Of a stretch of DNA of 64,000 bases, positions 12,501-27,000 are shown piece after piece. Made by a program: the position numbers and the translations under genes. Every line of letters starts with the position of its first letter. Position 1 is the stretch's first letter. Source of the DNA: Macrocystis pyrifera. Taxonomy: Eukaryota > Sar > Phaeophyceae > Laminariales > Laminariaceae. Where the stretch lies: NCBI GenBank assembly GCA_031763025.1, contig JASSKH010000037.1, positions 372,001 through 436,000 on the forward strand, given 5' to 3'. Under the pieces are notes generated by a model. That model saw only the letters and a program-made list of their open reading frames with translations, was not told the origin of the DNA and searched no databases.

Positions 12501-15500
12501 GTTGTACACATTTTATTTTATTTTTTTCCGAGAGCGAAACAGGGCTTTGGCGGGGGGGGGGGGGGGACAGTCGGGGGAAAAAAATAATACCAGGTATGTG
12601 GTATCCTCGATTCGTACGTATAGAAATCCCTTCGCTCTTTGTTCTTTTTGGCCTTTCTAAAAGTGTGATTTATTTATAGTTTCTCTTTTTTGGTGCTCCG
12701 CTGACACATGATATCAAAAACTGAAACCATATCCGTCGAACCAACAACAAAACCAGGCTGAACGAGAAGCTGAGCAGGTGGATGATAAATGGTACACATC
12801 GTCGAGAATCAGGTCGAAATCGCCAATCAGCTTTCTGACGGGCCGAATAGAGGCCAGGATAAGGGTGCCCTCCGGGCTCGGGCTGTGGGCTGCGTTTTGG
12901 ATGCTGCCCTCCAATGCCACGCGAGGGGGGTGGGCTGCCACTGGAGAAATCGACATAATGGAGGCGAGTTTCTCGGGAGTTTTTTCGTAAAACTTCATGT
13001 GTGATTTCATACGACTACGTCCGATTTTCGTGTTTTTTTTTTTTCGTGCTTTCATATTTCCATTCTTTCAACTTTTGGAGGGTTAATTTGTTTAAAGTAC
13101 TCATATTTCAATGATGGACCTCGCATTCCGAATTCCGACCTGTTATTTCATTGTTTCGTTGTTTTCTTACTGCGCTACAGACAGAACTCGTACGAGTATA
13201 TAGCGCGTGCGGACCAGGGAGTTATTTATTACAATATATCTGTTGCGCTTGAGCAACTTTTGGGTTGGAATAATTGCGGTTTTGCACGACAGGTGCCGGA
13301 AGGCGTATTGGGCAACACGAGTTGCGCAACGGGGAAAAAAAAAAATGGAAATTTGTGTGTACGTATCTTTTTCATGACAATTTTTTTGAGGCACCTTTCT
13401 ACGTTCGCCGTAGGCAAAAAAACGTTTGTAGGCGTCTAAACGCACTTTTGTCAAGCGGTTTTCGGGCAAATATCCCCTCATATATCGCATTTTTTTTTGC
13501 CTCAGGGGGTCCACCTCGGGCTGACACGCCTTCCGGCTGCTGTTGCGCTTTGCACAGACGCGGGCACCCTAATGAATGCCGTGGTGTGTACCCCGACTCA
13601 AGGCATTTAGGCGTCAAGAACTGCACTTTCGTTGAGCGAATAACACACTTGGAATTAGTGTGACGTTTATCGCTAAAATGAAAGAGAGGTGTGGCACATG
13701 CCGAAAACAGCTCTGTCAACTAACGTTCTCTCTTATGCACAGCAGTAGTGGGAAATAGATACCAGGTCGTACAGCAGTAGCTTTGGTGTATGCGGGCCAA
13801 GCCGATTTGGCCTCTCTCAAGTGTGCTGTTCTCTTCGCGGGCCCGTTTGTGCACTGCAGTCCCCTTTTGGAGACGAACCACTTGGAATTTGAGTACTTGC
13901 ACCCACTGTAAATCTCGTGGGTTCGTTGTTTTAATGTATGTAAAGAGTCTGTCTCATTACTTGACACTTTCGGGACGGATCAGGTTCCAATTTGATGACC
14001 TTTTGATGACAATTTGATGATTTAGATATTTCGGAGCAGATATTTATGAGACGCTTTGTATGCGACCCGCGATCTGCTTGTGCTTGTTGGCCGGATGGGA
14101 TCTATCTGTATGATCTGTATGACACAACTCTTTTGCGCATGTTGTATTTCGGGTGGAATCTGTATCATGCACCTCTTGCGCAACGTCGCGTAGTATTAGT
14201 AACGGCCAACACGGCACGTCGTGGCTGTCGACGACCTAGTTGAAGTACCGTACACGCAGTGATCTGGCCGGGGTTTGGATGAAGTCACACTCCCTCTGAT
14301 ATACTTCGTACGGACCTATTAACCCTCTTGAGACTCAGCTACAGACAAGTATTATATACGAAGCGTCCAAATAAACTAATAAACGCAAAGTGCGGTCCCG
14401 TGGTCTTATGAAGCTCACCTTAACCCTTTCAGTACCGCAGTCCCGTTTTGGGGACAAAAGACTTGGAATTAGACTGGTTTGTCCCCAAATCGGGACTGCC
14501 GTACTAAACGGGTTAACCTTGGACAACTATTGTAACAACTATCACCTATGGATTGGAAGACCGTTGAAGCAGGACGAATATCATCATCACCATCATCATC
14601 ATCACCATCATCATCATCACCATCATTATCTTAATCATTGGCATCATGATTATGCTGCACGTCTGGTGCAGTGCATCTTCCTACGCTGCCCCTCGAGCGC
14701 ATCTCCCCTACCCCAACAGGCCCCGCCTTTGTTTTCGACAAGTGCTCCCTCTATGCTTGAATAATTCATGAAGTACCAGCAAGCCCCGAAGGGGTCAACT
14801 ATGTTGTCTTTCTCATGGAGTACTATACACTAGTAATAACTGACACTCCCTCTGATTATCTTTGTCTGTTTTTCTGATTATACATATACTGCTGGATCAC
14901 CCCTCTGATTATCTCTTGCCTATTTTTTTTCTATTTTTCTGAGTACATGCTGCTGGATCACCCCCTCTGATTATCTTTGTCTTTTTTTCTGATTACTGGA
15001 CCACCTCTTTGATTATCTTTTGCCTCTTCTAATTACTGTATGTATTGCCACTATCTATTGTGACTGCTGTGTTCGTGTTTGTGTTTTGCGTCTGTCCGAT
15101 TATCAGGCGGTGAACGACATGGACGCGGTCTTGGGAAGCATACACTACGGCGGAGAGTACCCGGGAAATCGTTTCGCAGGGTGCCGGCAGTCCTCGGGCC
15201 AGGACTTCTCCAGCGACTACCACCTCTACGCGCTAGAGTGGGAGCAAGACGTCATGCGATGGTCAGCTTTCGTTTATGCTATTAATTCCACAGCAGTAGT
15301 GATATTTCTATGTCTATGTCTGTACATGTACATGATCATACATATATTTGTGAAATGCTTGTCTGTTTTCGATCCTATATTTCGGTAATACTTGCAAGCC
15401 CCTCTGTGTTGCAAGGGAAGGGATCGATATCCCCAGCCTACCGCTTTCACATTACTGGTACTGCTGTACACTACAAGTAGACTACAAGTAGACTATGGTA

Positions 15501-17929
15501 ACCCATTTTTGATACAGCAGCAGTAAATATGACGCTTCCAGCACGAGATGCAACCAAGGTCTACCTTTTTGTAGGGTAGTGTCGAAGAGTGCGGCGGATT
15601 TGACATACGTAGAAAGAGACAATCCGCTATGTAGGGTGGGTGAGAAAGGGAGGTGTATTCTTGATGGTCAGAGATGAAGAGTAAGGTTATGGTAAGGTTG
15701 CACACCTCGGAGATATCAGATAGATGATGATCTACTCGTATCTATCTATCTATCTATCTACAGGTAGATGATGATCTACTCGTATATATCTATCTGTCTA
15801 CAGATCGATGATCTGGTTCCTCACATACCGTTGTGAGAGGTTGGCATTGCAACGTCTGCCTTATACGTAGGGCAGATCATCCAACTCGGGAAACATGTGC
15901 TACGTAGATGGTGCAGATTATATGGTTCCCACCCGGCAGCATACATAAGCTAGACTATACAAGATCAGGAATATTCCTCGGAAGTTCTAGATGATGAAGT
16001 GTGTGAATATTACAGTAATATTATCTAGATCCTAATGTGTCCAAGATGTGTAAGGTTGTGACAGCTGCCCCTTACGTACCTCATTCTAGTGATACTGTTG
16101 TAGAGTAATAGAGTAGAATAGGCAAAAAGTGACGGAACAACGGCGAGGACGGCGTCACCGTCACGAAGCATGTACGGTATACTCGTACACCTATATGACT
16201 ATACACCTAAGTATACACCGATACACCTCTATGGCTATATGTCAATACATACCAAGGAGGATTTTATGTTTGCGCAAAAAAGGACTGCAGAACCTCGCCT
16301 GACGTTGAGTATGCGCACTTAGACGCCAGTCGATGAGTGGAGAAAATGCTGAACTCTTTCCGCGATAAAAACAAAGGCACGTGTATATCATCATCATCAG
16401 CATCATCATGCATTCTACGATAGGGGTAACATATTAACACTATTGCACTATTGCACTATTAACACTATTATTAATAATAGCATGCTTTCTGAATCACGGG
16501 GGTCCTTAACCCCAAAATCGTCGCAATGCCAATCTCGAATGGCCGTTTCTTATGCTTTGGCGATTGGATTATTTATGGGGATGCGATTTGATTTTTGCTG
16601 AAGTCAGTTTTCGGGTGAGGTGTGGTGCTCCTTAAGGTCAAGTCAGGGGCCTCAGAAAAAAAGATGGTGCACCTCTACTGTAGCGTGCGTCTGATACACT
16701 ATATGCTGTGTACCGTAGTGTGTGTGGAGAGGGGTTTACTCGGGGGGGGGGGGACCCCTGACTCTGAGCTAGGAGGGAGGGGGAGCCAGAGATGTAGGGC
16801 GGATATAATAGATGGGATGGAAAAAAAAGGCATGATAAAGCATAAGAATAAGGAGGAGGTGTCGGACACTTGAGCCACGTGATGTTTCTGTTGTTGACAT
16901 TTCTCGCACTGCGACGCGCTCACGTTGTTGTGCATTATTAATATTAATATTAGTGGCTTCATATCGACGCGTTATCATATTGATAGTTGGGGGGGGGGGG
17001 GGTTGTCGTCGCTATAGGACAAATAGACATCGTGTACGAGAGTATGAATAGGCCTGCTCTTTGGATGGGCCGTTCGTTTTTTGCATCGCGGGTGTATGGC
17101 ATAGCCGTCGAGCTTCTGTTGCGCCTGTGAATGCGTTTGGCATGTCAAGAGGTGGATATATGTGATGGATAGTATCAGCAGAATTGCCGGTGACTTTAGG
17201 GGCAAGGACCTGCCGGCGAGGCGTCGCGTCTCCCCGTGATTGGATCGTACGACCATGAGGTGATGAAGTGATGAAGAGATGATGAATGAAGAGGCACAGG
17301 TGACACTTTTTCACACGAGTCGTGGAAACTTGAACGTTCCGGTGTGAGACGGAAACCAACCACGATGTTAATGATGTTGGTACAGAGCACGCGACTCCCC
17401 CTAGGAAACCCTTGCAGTCTTACAGTATTAAATAGTAGCTGGGGGCTGGCTCCACTCCTTCTGTGAGTGAGCGTGTGTCTTACGAATTTGAACACGGCGC
17501 TTCGTGCAAACACAAACGTGGGGTGGGGTCATTCCGCCGCGACCTTTTTCGAACTGCACTCAAATATCCGAGTCTAAACTCGAGCAATTTGTCCCCGAAA
17601 CGCTGAAACGGGACCGTGGTTCTTAAGCGGTTCACCTCCAAAACTTATTTTTAGGCGTCGTCGCTTACTCTGCACGCACCAGGTACATCGTACGAGTGCC
17701 ATTTATGTCTACGAAGAGCTAGCTCTCTAAACGAATTTCGTGGTATGTATCGTAGTGCCCTGATACGAGCTGTTGTAGTTTCGAGTATGCACCTTTCGCT
17801 TTTATGAAGGACTGCTGTCTCTTTTTTGAGTATTACAGGGTTAATACACCACTATCAAAACGGGACTGACAGCAGTCTTTACAGTCCTAAAAGTGTTAAG
17901 GCACCACTACTACTGCTGCAATACTAACA

Positions 17930-18026
<97 letters not shown>

Positions 18027-21000
18027 CGTACTCATTTGTTGCTTGCCTTAGTCATTTGACCATTGACCACGCATCCCTTTCGAGACGGAGCACCGTTCCT
18101 ACTCCTAATAGAGACACCTCCAACAATTGGGCGCTCATTACGTTGTTTCCTTAAATTACACAGAAACTTTTTGCTAATCTTATCCCCTTCCTGTTCACGG
18201 GGGGGGGGGTAAATTTATCAGAACCCATGAAGGGCCCCAAATCATACCAGGTATAATGGATCCCCCTATTACATTAGTTTGATTCCTGTGATTCCTACTG
18301 CTTTATGGTTCTCCCTAGTAGTTTTATTGGTGAGGGCCCTACGAAGTAGCCACTCATCTAGCTTTGTTGATATATCCGTTGTATTGATGCACGAGTATAG
18401 TATACCGGTGTCGATCTACTCATCCGGCAAAAACATGTCCGCGTGCGTGCCTCGGTTCGTCGCCAGGTACGTGGACGACCAGCTGTACTGCCTTCGAACT
18501 AAGTGGACCAGTGACCTCGAGAGCTTCGAGCCCTACCGCGCGCCGTTCGATACCGAGTTCGAGCTGCTGCTCAATCTTGCGGTGGGGGGTTCGTTACCCG
18601 GGAGGTTTGTCGACGACTCCATCTTCCCAGCCTCGATGTTGGTCGACTACGTCAGGTGGGTTTCGGTTTTTAGGAGTTCGTTATGTCCTTTTGGGGTTCG
18701 TTTTGGGATTTGGGGTGGGGTTTGGTGTTTTAGGTTTGATGTTGGGTTTCGTTTCGGGGTTCGTTTTGGGATTTTTTTTTTTAGGTTCGTGCGAGTTTGT
18801 ACGAGTATGGGTTTTTGAGTTTCGAGCTTCGTTTTGAGTTTTGTTTCGGGTTTTGTGATATGGGAGACTTTGTAAAATTGAAGTATCCCACGTTGTCTCC
18901 GTTGCCGCGCTGGAAGATGTACCGCTGGGCTGGGCTGGGTTGGATAGGGTGGGATGGGATGGGATGGGATGGGTTGAGGTGTGCTGAGGTGGACTGTGCT
19001 GTTCTGTGCAGTTGACGAACTTTTATGTGATACATCAACTGCTACTGTATGCCTGTAGTATGCCCATAGCGCCGGTTGACAAGGTGAACTATTCTTAAGC
19101 CACCAGATAGGCCTATTGTAAGGTTTCCTTGGGTCTTTTTTTTTTTACGCATCATGTTTTCTTCCCGATGTTGGCTTTTCTTGTGCATTTTTTTTTCTTC
19201 CAGACGTTGAATATTTTGTGCGTGTTTTTTCCAACGTCCGAAGGCGGCAATGCACCGCGTGTAACTGTAGGGTTCTCGCCTCATGTAACGGTATTTTTGT
19301 AAGGGCGTTACCGAGGTGAGTTTACCACCCATTCGACAGTCGACACTATGTCTGAGGGTCACTTCTGCTGTGTAGGATACGAGTACGAGGTAGATACAAA
19401 TAGCTCTAAGCCTAGGCCTCAGCCAATCAGACCGCCGTATCACAGGGGAGTGGTAAGATAACACCCCCCCCTGGGATTGCTTTCTTTCAGAGCCGATTTT
19501 CTCCCAAACCTTGCCTTAGGGGGGGGGCGCACACCACGAACATGAGGCCTTTGGGAAGATCTGTTAATGGTCGGGGCCTTTCCACGTGGCGTTCGTTGGA
19601 AGGGGTGTGCTATTGTGCTATGTATCAACCATTGGTTACCATTGGTTACCATTATTACTTTCGATAGCCCCTTGTCTCGTCCACAGCAGTAGTGTGCTTC
19701 AACCATAGTGTCGAGCAGCTGCTCAACTCTACGGCGATAATGCTGGCATTGCCTATTAATAATCACAAATCATATGCTAAAGCTTCATACTTACCTCGAC
19801 GCGGCTGTGCCTTGCGACTCTCGACGCTGACGCTGACGCTGACGCTGACGCTAACAGGGTCTACGACATCTCCGATAATGATGCGGGGGCGGCGCCGTAT
19901 TTGGGCGTACCTGCATGTCTTCCTGGGGTCCTTGAGGCAGAGGCTTTTGATGTCGGGGGGCTGGGGCTGGGCTACGGGGAAACTGAAGCAGAGTGAGTGC
20001 TCTTACATGGTTGAGAAACCTTGTGGAATACGCGCGGCCGACGTATGTATGATAACCACAATATCTCGCAGCTTGCAGAGCTGACTTCGACTGCTGTCAT
20101 TACCTATTAATGCCAGGTACCAGGTATATGCAATCGGTCGAACTCACAACTGACGTATTGTTATGTCACCATTGTTGTGTTGCACCAGTAGCATTTTTGT
20201 TGAGGTCGCGAGGAATATGGAAGATGCGCGGAAGTCGTATGGCGTAGTGATAGCTTGCGTGTTCGGATTTTTCAAACGACCGAACGTAGGTAAGGAACTC
20301 GGCGCTGCGTTGTTAGACTGTCGCCTTGACCTCTTTTAGGACTTGATTGTAGTAAACAGGTACTACTAGTACTACTACTATTAATAGTGGTAGTAGTATT
20401 AATAGTAGTAGTAGTACAGAGGTATGCCTAAGGGAGGAGAAAAAATGAAAAAAAAACGACAATTGCAGCATCGGCCACTGATCGGTTACTTGATTATAGT
20501 ATGGGAGGTAGGAGGTAGGAGGTAGTGGGGACTGATACACCTACTGTAGTAACCTAAGTGATGCTGTACTCGAACGGTACAATGCAAGGAGTCTTTGCGC
20601 GGCACAAGCGCAGCATGTCATGATCCTACTCGTGTTGTTGCGCACTGCTGTCGCACTACGGTACTGCTGTACAAGTATTAACAGTCATGTTTATGGTAGA
20701 CGGTTCAATGGTTGGTAGCGCCAGAAGCATCCTTTGTTGGGCCGTGTTCTCTGGGCCGCAAAATAGTCTATGTGTATAGGTGCCTGTATGCCTGCATGTG
20801 CCTTGTGTCGTGTGTCCTACCCAACGGCGACCGACCGTGTGTCCTGTCCCGTGGCTTCCCTTCCCTTCCCTTCCCGAATGCCGACGGTGACAGGGGTGCA
20901 TCAGGGGGTTACCGCATCGACGGGGTGGGATTGGTCAGGAATGACTCCGGGCGTTTTTTTTTAGACGATCTCCAGGAGAGTCAGTGGACAGCCTACAGCG

Positions 21001-24000
21001 TCATGACCGAGGCTGCCGAGTACACCGTCACCCTCGAGGTAAGTAGTAAGTACCCTACTGTTATACCAGTTACATGTTAATACTATTACACTAGTTTTTT
21101 CCTACTGTCCTATTAATATTGCTGTCGATGATTACACAGTACCGAATGTTCCATCAGGTATTTATTAATATTGGTACGATTAATATTACTCGCGTGCTAT
21201 CGTACAATACCATTAGTGCTGCTACTGCTATGTGCGGACTCTCTTGGCGCTGCCTGTGACGCCATTTTCCTTCTTTTTTTTGGCAGGTATCCACCGCTGC
21301 CTCGGCCTCCTTTTCGCTGGTCATTGGCGACGCCTTCACGTGTGCAAACCCCGGCACGGGAAACATTACCGAAATCTTGGCCATCGATGCCACCGGAGAA
21401 AGCGGCGTTTGGGGCACCACGGTAGTGCCCTCGGTGACCATGCCGGAAGGCTCTTACAGCCTCAAGCTGTGCATCTGGGGGGGGTTGGGAACGGATGTGG
21501 ACAAACTTACGTTCGATTTGGTGGGTGGGCTTGTCTGCTTGCTATTTATTACAGTAGTACAGTGGTTGCGAGTGGGTGTGTGGATACGTGCTTGCTTGTC
21601 TTGCGAGAGTAAAACGTGCTTGCTTGCTTGTTGTTGTTGTGCCTGCTTCTTGATGTTGGTGTTGCTGTTGTTGGTATTGGTGTTATGGTTGTTGCTGTTG
21701 CTGTCTTGGGCCGCATGGCTAATTTTCTCCATGGATTTCCGCCGTGGAATCTTGCGCACGGCCGCATGATGAAAGCTGTCAACGTGTGATCGGCCGATAT
21801 GCTTGGTATGCCACAATATGCCACACGCCGACACTTTCTACCCCTACCCACGACATGCCGACAGGTGGATGGAGCAGCGACTTCTAGTCTAACGTCAGCC
21901 GACTGCGCCGTTAGTGGCCAAGGGAGACCCTATATGTTCGGCGAACCATGGGCAATTCCAGGATACATCGAGGCGGAGTTTTACGATCTTGGGGGGCCTG
22001 GGGTAAGGCGCGGGGGGAGGGGGGGGCAGGGATGGCTACTGCGTGACTAGCACAGGCAACGGGGTTGGGAGGTAGTAAAAATACAAACGTACTTGGTACC
22101 TGCTACGTCTTTCACGCGGGACGCTGCAGTGTAGGAGTGGGAACTAGGGAGTGTTGTTCATGCGTTTGTTGTTTTGGTTGTGTTAAGTATCTGTCTTCTT
22201 GGTTGGGTTTCCAGGGGAGTGTTGCGGCATGTTTGGGGGTAACGCACAGGCTGTGCACCGCGTGGGTTGGCTGTGGGTGGTGTTTGTATCCGACGACTAC
22301 CGCCTGTAGGCATTTAGTCGCCGATTGTTGTAGTAGCTGATGAACGCGGTTGCTCGGTTGTCGTGGATATTTTCGTCCGATCCTCGTTTTCTTTTCGGTA
22401 TACGGTACGGTGCGTATACACCAAGGATAGTGTTTTAGGGCCGTACATATGAGTGTGGCATTTTTTTTCTTGGTGGCGAAAATCCCCCCCGACGTACGAT
22501 CTAGACCGATCATAGCCGGCGTGCAGTAGTGTGCTGCAAGTACTACCCGCCAGGTGTGACATGTGTTGGATGTCCCATGCCTTCAACCGTGGAGACGAGT
22601 TTATACTAGTAGCTGGCTACGGTCACGCATCCCGCTTTTTTCCTTTGGCATTCGAAGTACTTTTCGTCGTCGAACACATTCGACGTGAGTCCACGAGCGA
22701 TGGACGATGGAAGCGCTTACCCCGTCGCGCGTGTGCCGTAGCAGGACGAGGAAGGGGAGGGAGGAAGGGAAGGAAGCCCATGCGCGGAGACAACGATACG
22801 TGGTTTCGACGAAACGAGACATGGCTTAGAACTACTTAGAACCTACGGCAGGAAGGGCTAGCTAGCATACCGAAGCCTAGAAAAATATGAGCAAATGTAT
22901 TTGAAGTGCACGTGACACGTGACGGCATACATGACCAACACCGACAACACCACCATCACCAGTACCAGTACCAGTACCGTGACTACCATCACATCACCAG
23001 GAACGCCACCAATACTACCAACACCACCACCCCATCCGCTCACACAACGTGGGTTGTTCTGACCCCTCTGGGTATTTATTGCCCATGTGCACCTCTTCCG
23101 TCTGTCCAGGTTGGATTTTACGAGACGTCACCGACGGGAAATTTTGGCGACTCCACTTTGAGGTGGCCGGACGGAGTGGACGTTATCGAGGCGGAGTCTA
23201 ACCCGGCCCACGGCCAGTACATCGGCAACTGGGCACCGGTACGTGCCGCCTAGCCCCCCTCTCATCTAAAAAAAAAACGTACCTGGGTATGAACTTTGAT
23301 GAAACTGGGGGTAAAATGATGTCTGTCTGATCAATAATAAAAGGTACTTTTGTGCCGGGTGTGGCCATAAAAGGTGTCTTATGTTTTCGATCGGACTGGT
23401 CCGGGGAAATTTGCATGATTGTGGTCGAGGTTGCGGTATATAATACGATTACCGCAGCCTTTGGAAAACGCGGGCAAACGTTCATGAAACTGGGAGGGAA
23501 CTAGTGCCGTGCGGGGAAATTCGCATGAGTTGGGGTTGCTGTATATGCATGTAGCCTTTACGAACTTCAAGTCGTGGTGGGTATGGTTGTATTAATAGTA
23601 AAATGGCCTCGGAATTAAAAAATGTTTGTTGATGAAATTGTGCAATTATAGAATCCCCCCGTGGGTGAGAGCCGGGCCAGCCGAAAAAAGGATAAACCAT
23701 ACGAAGGTCGTCTCTCGTGAATCACTGCGACTGAGGACTTGAAACTTGGAGGCACTGACACTGACTGCACTGCTGCATGTGTCAAAACAACAGTATGCAC
23801 AAAATAAGAAATGTTTATAATTCGACTCGATCTCGACGAGATATTGACGAAAAATAAAAAAACGCCATATTTTCAACACAAAAATCTTCGCAATAAATCG
23901 TCGTTCCCGATCAAGGCGAAAATTGGTGAAGACTTAGCTGAACACCCAACGAGAAGAATATACTAGTATTCGTTTCGGTGCCCAATTCGCCACCCATCTA

Positions 24001-27000
24001 GAGATATGGCCTAAACACGATTAACATACAAAAAACAAGTAATTACTACCTGGTGTATTTTTTTTTTTGCTTTCTCTGCGATGCCCCGTTCAAATTTGCG
24101 ATTTTCGACCTGAAAATATAATCTAACACACGGAAAGCCGAACCTTTTTTTGTTCAGGTAGGTTACGGTCGCTTTTGTAGTTTTTCCGGGGTCTTTATAT
24201 CGGTCTCATCTCTCGAACAACGAAAAAAAAAATAGAAAAGGGCGTGCTTTTCACTTTGTGGGTTGATGCATGATCAACACCGTGCAAAAAAATCGCATCC
24301 AAATACGTAGTATTGAGCGGAGCGTGGACAATCTACGCTTTGACAACACCTTGGCTAGCCCAGCTCGTCGTCAGTGGTCCTTGTGGTTTCTGGCGAAGTG
24401 GTCAGTGGGATTCGTGCGGAGGCATGCTTGGGGTTGGGGGGGGGGGGGACACAACGGTGGTTTTCCACCTGTTGTACGGCTTTGGCAGGACGGCATCTAC
24501 AGCCGTTGATATGCGTCATGCTTGCAGTATTCGCCGTCGGAATAGCTGATAGCTGATAGCTGATAGCTGGTAGTGTGTTCAGAAGGGTTGGTATGTTATA
24601 GGATCTCGCGGCGGTATTTATAGTATTATGCCGTATTAATAGTAGCCGACCAACCTTACTACAGTAGTGCAGCATTGTGCCACAACAATGTTAGCCTTGG
24701 TAGCCTACTTTTAATATTAATAACGATGCGATTATTTAGTCGCAGCAGCAATGTAGTTCATCTTATATCGCAAACTATTCACATTACGGGGCTTATATCG
24801 CAAACTATTAATATTACGAGGGACCATGCTGTAGTTAATAATAGGACCTACGGGACAGACAAAAACCTACCGGGTATATATTTACATATTTTTACTGACA
24901 ATATTCGGTCCTATTTACTGTGGTATGTATGCCCACCCGTAATAGCACGGCAGCACTACTGTGTCACGGCAGAAGTAGCAGCATTCGTGCACGAAGTACT
25001 GTTGTTGATGTATTACTATTATATTGTCAAGAATATCGACGAACCCCAGGCCAGGCTGTGCGTCGCTCTATAAATAAATTGTCGATGTCTGCTGATCACA
25101 CGGCTATGACTCTCAACAACCCCCCCAACACCCCCCCCCCCCCCACGCCTCTCAACCTTATCAGAATGTAAGGCACATTTTGTACCTTTCGTTGACCATA
25201 CGAATGTATCTTATGTTTACGACCAGAAGGACATTTGCTTGTTTGTTGGCTTCTTAACTGTGAGTATCAGGGCTGTGCCCTAAATCAGGTGCTCGTGCTC
25301 CGACTGGGTCAAAATCAAGTACATACTAAACCCAAGTAAAAAAACGCGCGCCGTGAGCGGTGTTTTGTCCATCAAAATCCGTCAACTTTTTTTTTTTGCC
25401 CCTGGGAGCATTGAGCGTGTTGCCTCCAAAATCTGAATTGTTCTGTTTTCTTTAGGGTATACCTGGCAGGTACCACAGGCTCCCCTTGGACCTGCAGAGG
25501 GTCAGCAGGCTTCAATCGTTTGTTTCGCCGCGGCAGGAGGGCCAACAGTACTTATTCTGGCTCCCCCCTCCCCGTTGCCAGTCTTGAAGCTTCTCGACCA
25601 TCCTCGCGGAACCGCCTGGTGGGCCCGAAATTATCTTGCCGTACCAAAAAACTGAGACCACCTCGACGCGGGGTGGGGCAGACGAATTGCCGTGTGTGTT
25701 CACGGGCCAGCGGTATGATTCCTGTGACCATACGTGGAAACAACAGACTGCACATCACAACATCTAACATCCAACTGGTACGTACACATCGCACACCCCA
25801 AAGAAGAAAAATTGAAATCAGCGTACGCGGGTATGTCTGCCTCAATAAATACGTGTGCATACGTACGTACGTACGAGTGCAGAGTTTCTACACGAGTACC
25901 ACTGCAACTTGCAACGAGGGACCGCAGACGCATACGCAGAGGAATAACGAGGTCCCATTACAATCTGGGAGGAAGGATCTTTAGGTTGGTAGGCTGTTCA
26001 GGTATTTTGGTTCCTGTTGGGATCAAGGTACGGGCGAAGACCCAACACAACCCCTGACCCTGACCCCAAACCGCAGCCAAAACGGGTGAAAACGGGTGAA
26101 AACTGGCCGTAAAGGCGGCTGCGCCGCGTTTGCATCGAACCAGGAATTTTCTCAATCGCGGACGACGGTTCCGAAGTGCAGACCGCGCTACGCAATTTTC
26201 AAGTCAAGAGCACCCCTAAAGATCCTTTCTCCCAAATTGCAAAACCTACTCGAGGAAATAACAGTGTAGGTACGATATGGCCTCTCTCTGATTGGTTCGA
26301 ATTCGCCAAAATCAGTTGAAAGTTATTAACAGCGAGAGTAAACAAAATCAAGTTCGTATACCTGGCCAATACGAAGCAGGGCTCCTGGCGTGTGATTTGT
26401 ACTTGTTTTTAGTGTGTAACTGATTTTGGCCCAATAGTGGCCAGGTATATCTGATTTTGGCGGAAACCCTTGATATTGATATGACTCGTAGACACATGTT
26501 TTTGTGTTAGGACACGTGTTGTGTTATAACCCTTTTACTTGGGGGACGGAGCAGTCAATTTCTAAGTAATTTGTACCCTAAGCGGGACTGCGGTACTAAA
26601 AGAGGGTTAAGACGCATGTTTTGTGTTAAAACATGTTACTCACGTTTTCGCCTCTCACTTTTTTTTTTTGTTTCGTTCAACCTTTGTTTTACGGCAGTCG
26701 CTTCCATTTTGTCACGCAACTTGCTCAGGTACGGGCTCTGGTTGAAAAAAAAGCGTAACATTCCACGTTCGGGCAATAACACAATGAACATAATGAAACG
26801 TACAACCCAAGTAAAATCCATGTGACCGCACCAACAAGCGGGGGCGAATCGGTGAAGCTGTGTTTGGCGTTCGAGCTGTAGTTCGTGATCTGTGGCATTT
26901 GTTGGTATTACTTACGGAGGCGTCGTTGCGTAGGGATTTAAGCCGTCAACACTCAAACCCGTATGATTCATAATTGGCCATAAATCAGTCAATACATCGA

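Larger units (their letters stand above)
12964..15106 (+). other. GC-AG intron of the GH16 gene
   Basis: The exon ends ATAATGGAG and the intron begins GCGAGT; it ends TATCAG. Only this junction rejoins EIDIME with AVNDMDAVLGSIHYG in frame. The nearest GT (12968) would shift the frame. Confidence 0.75.
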
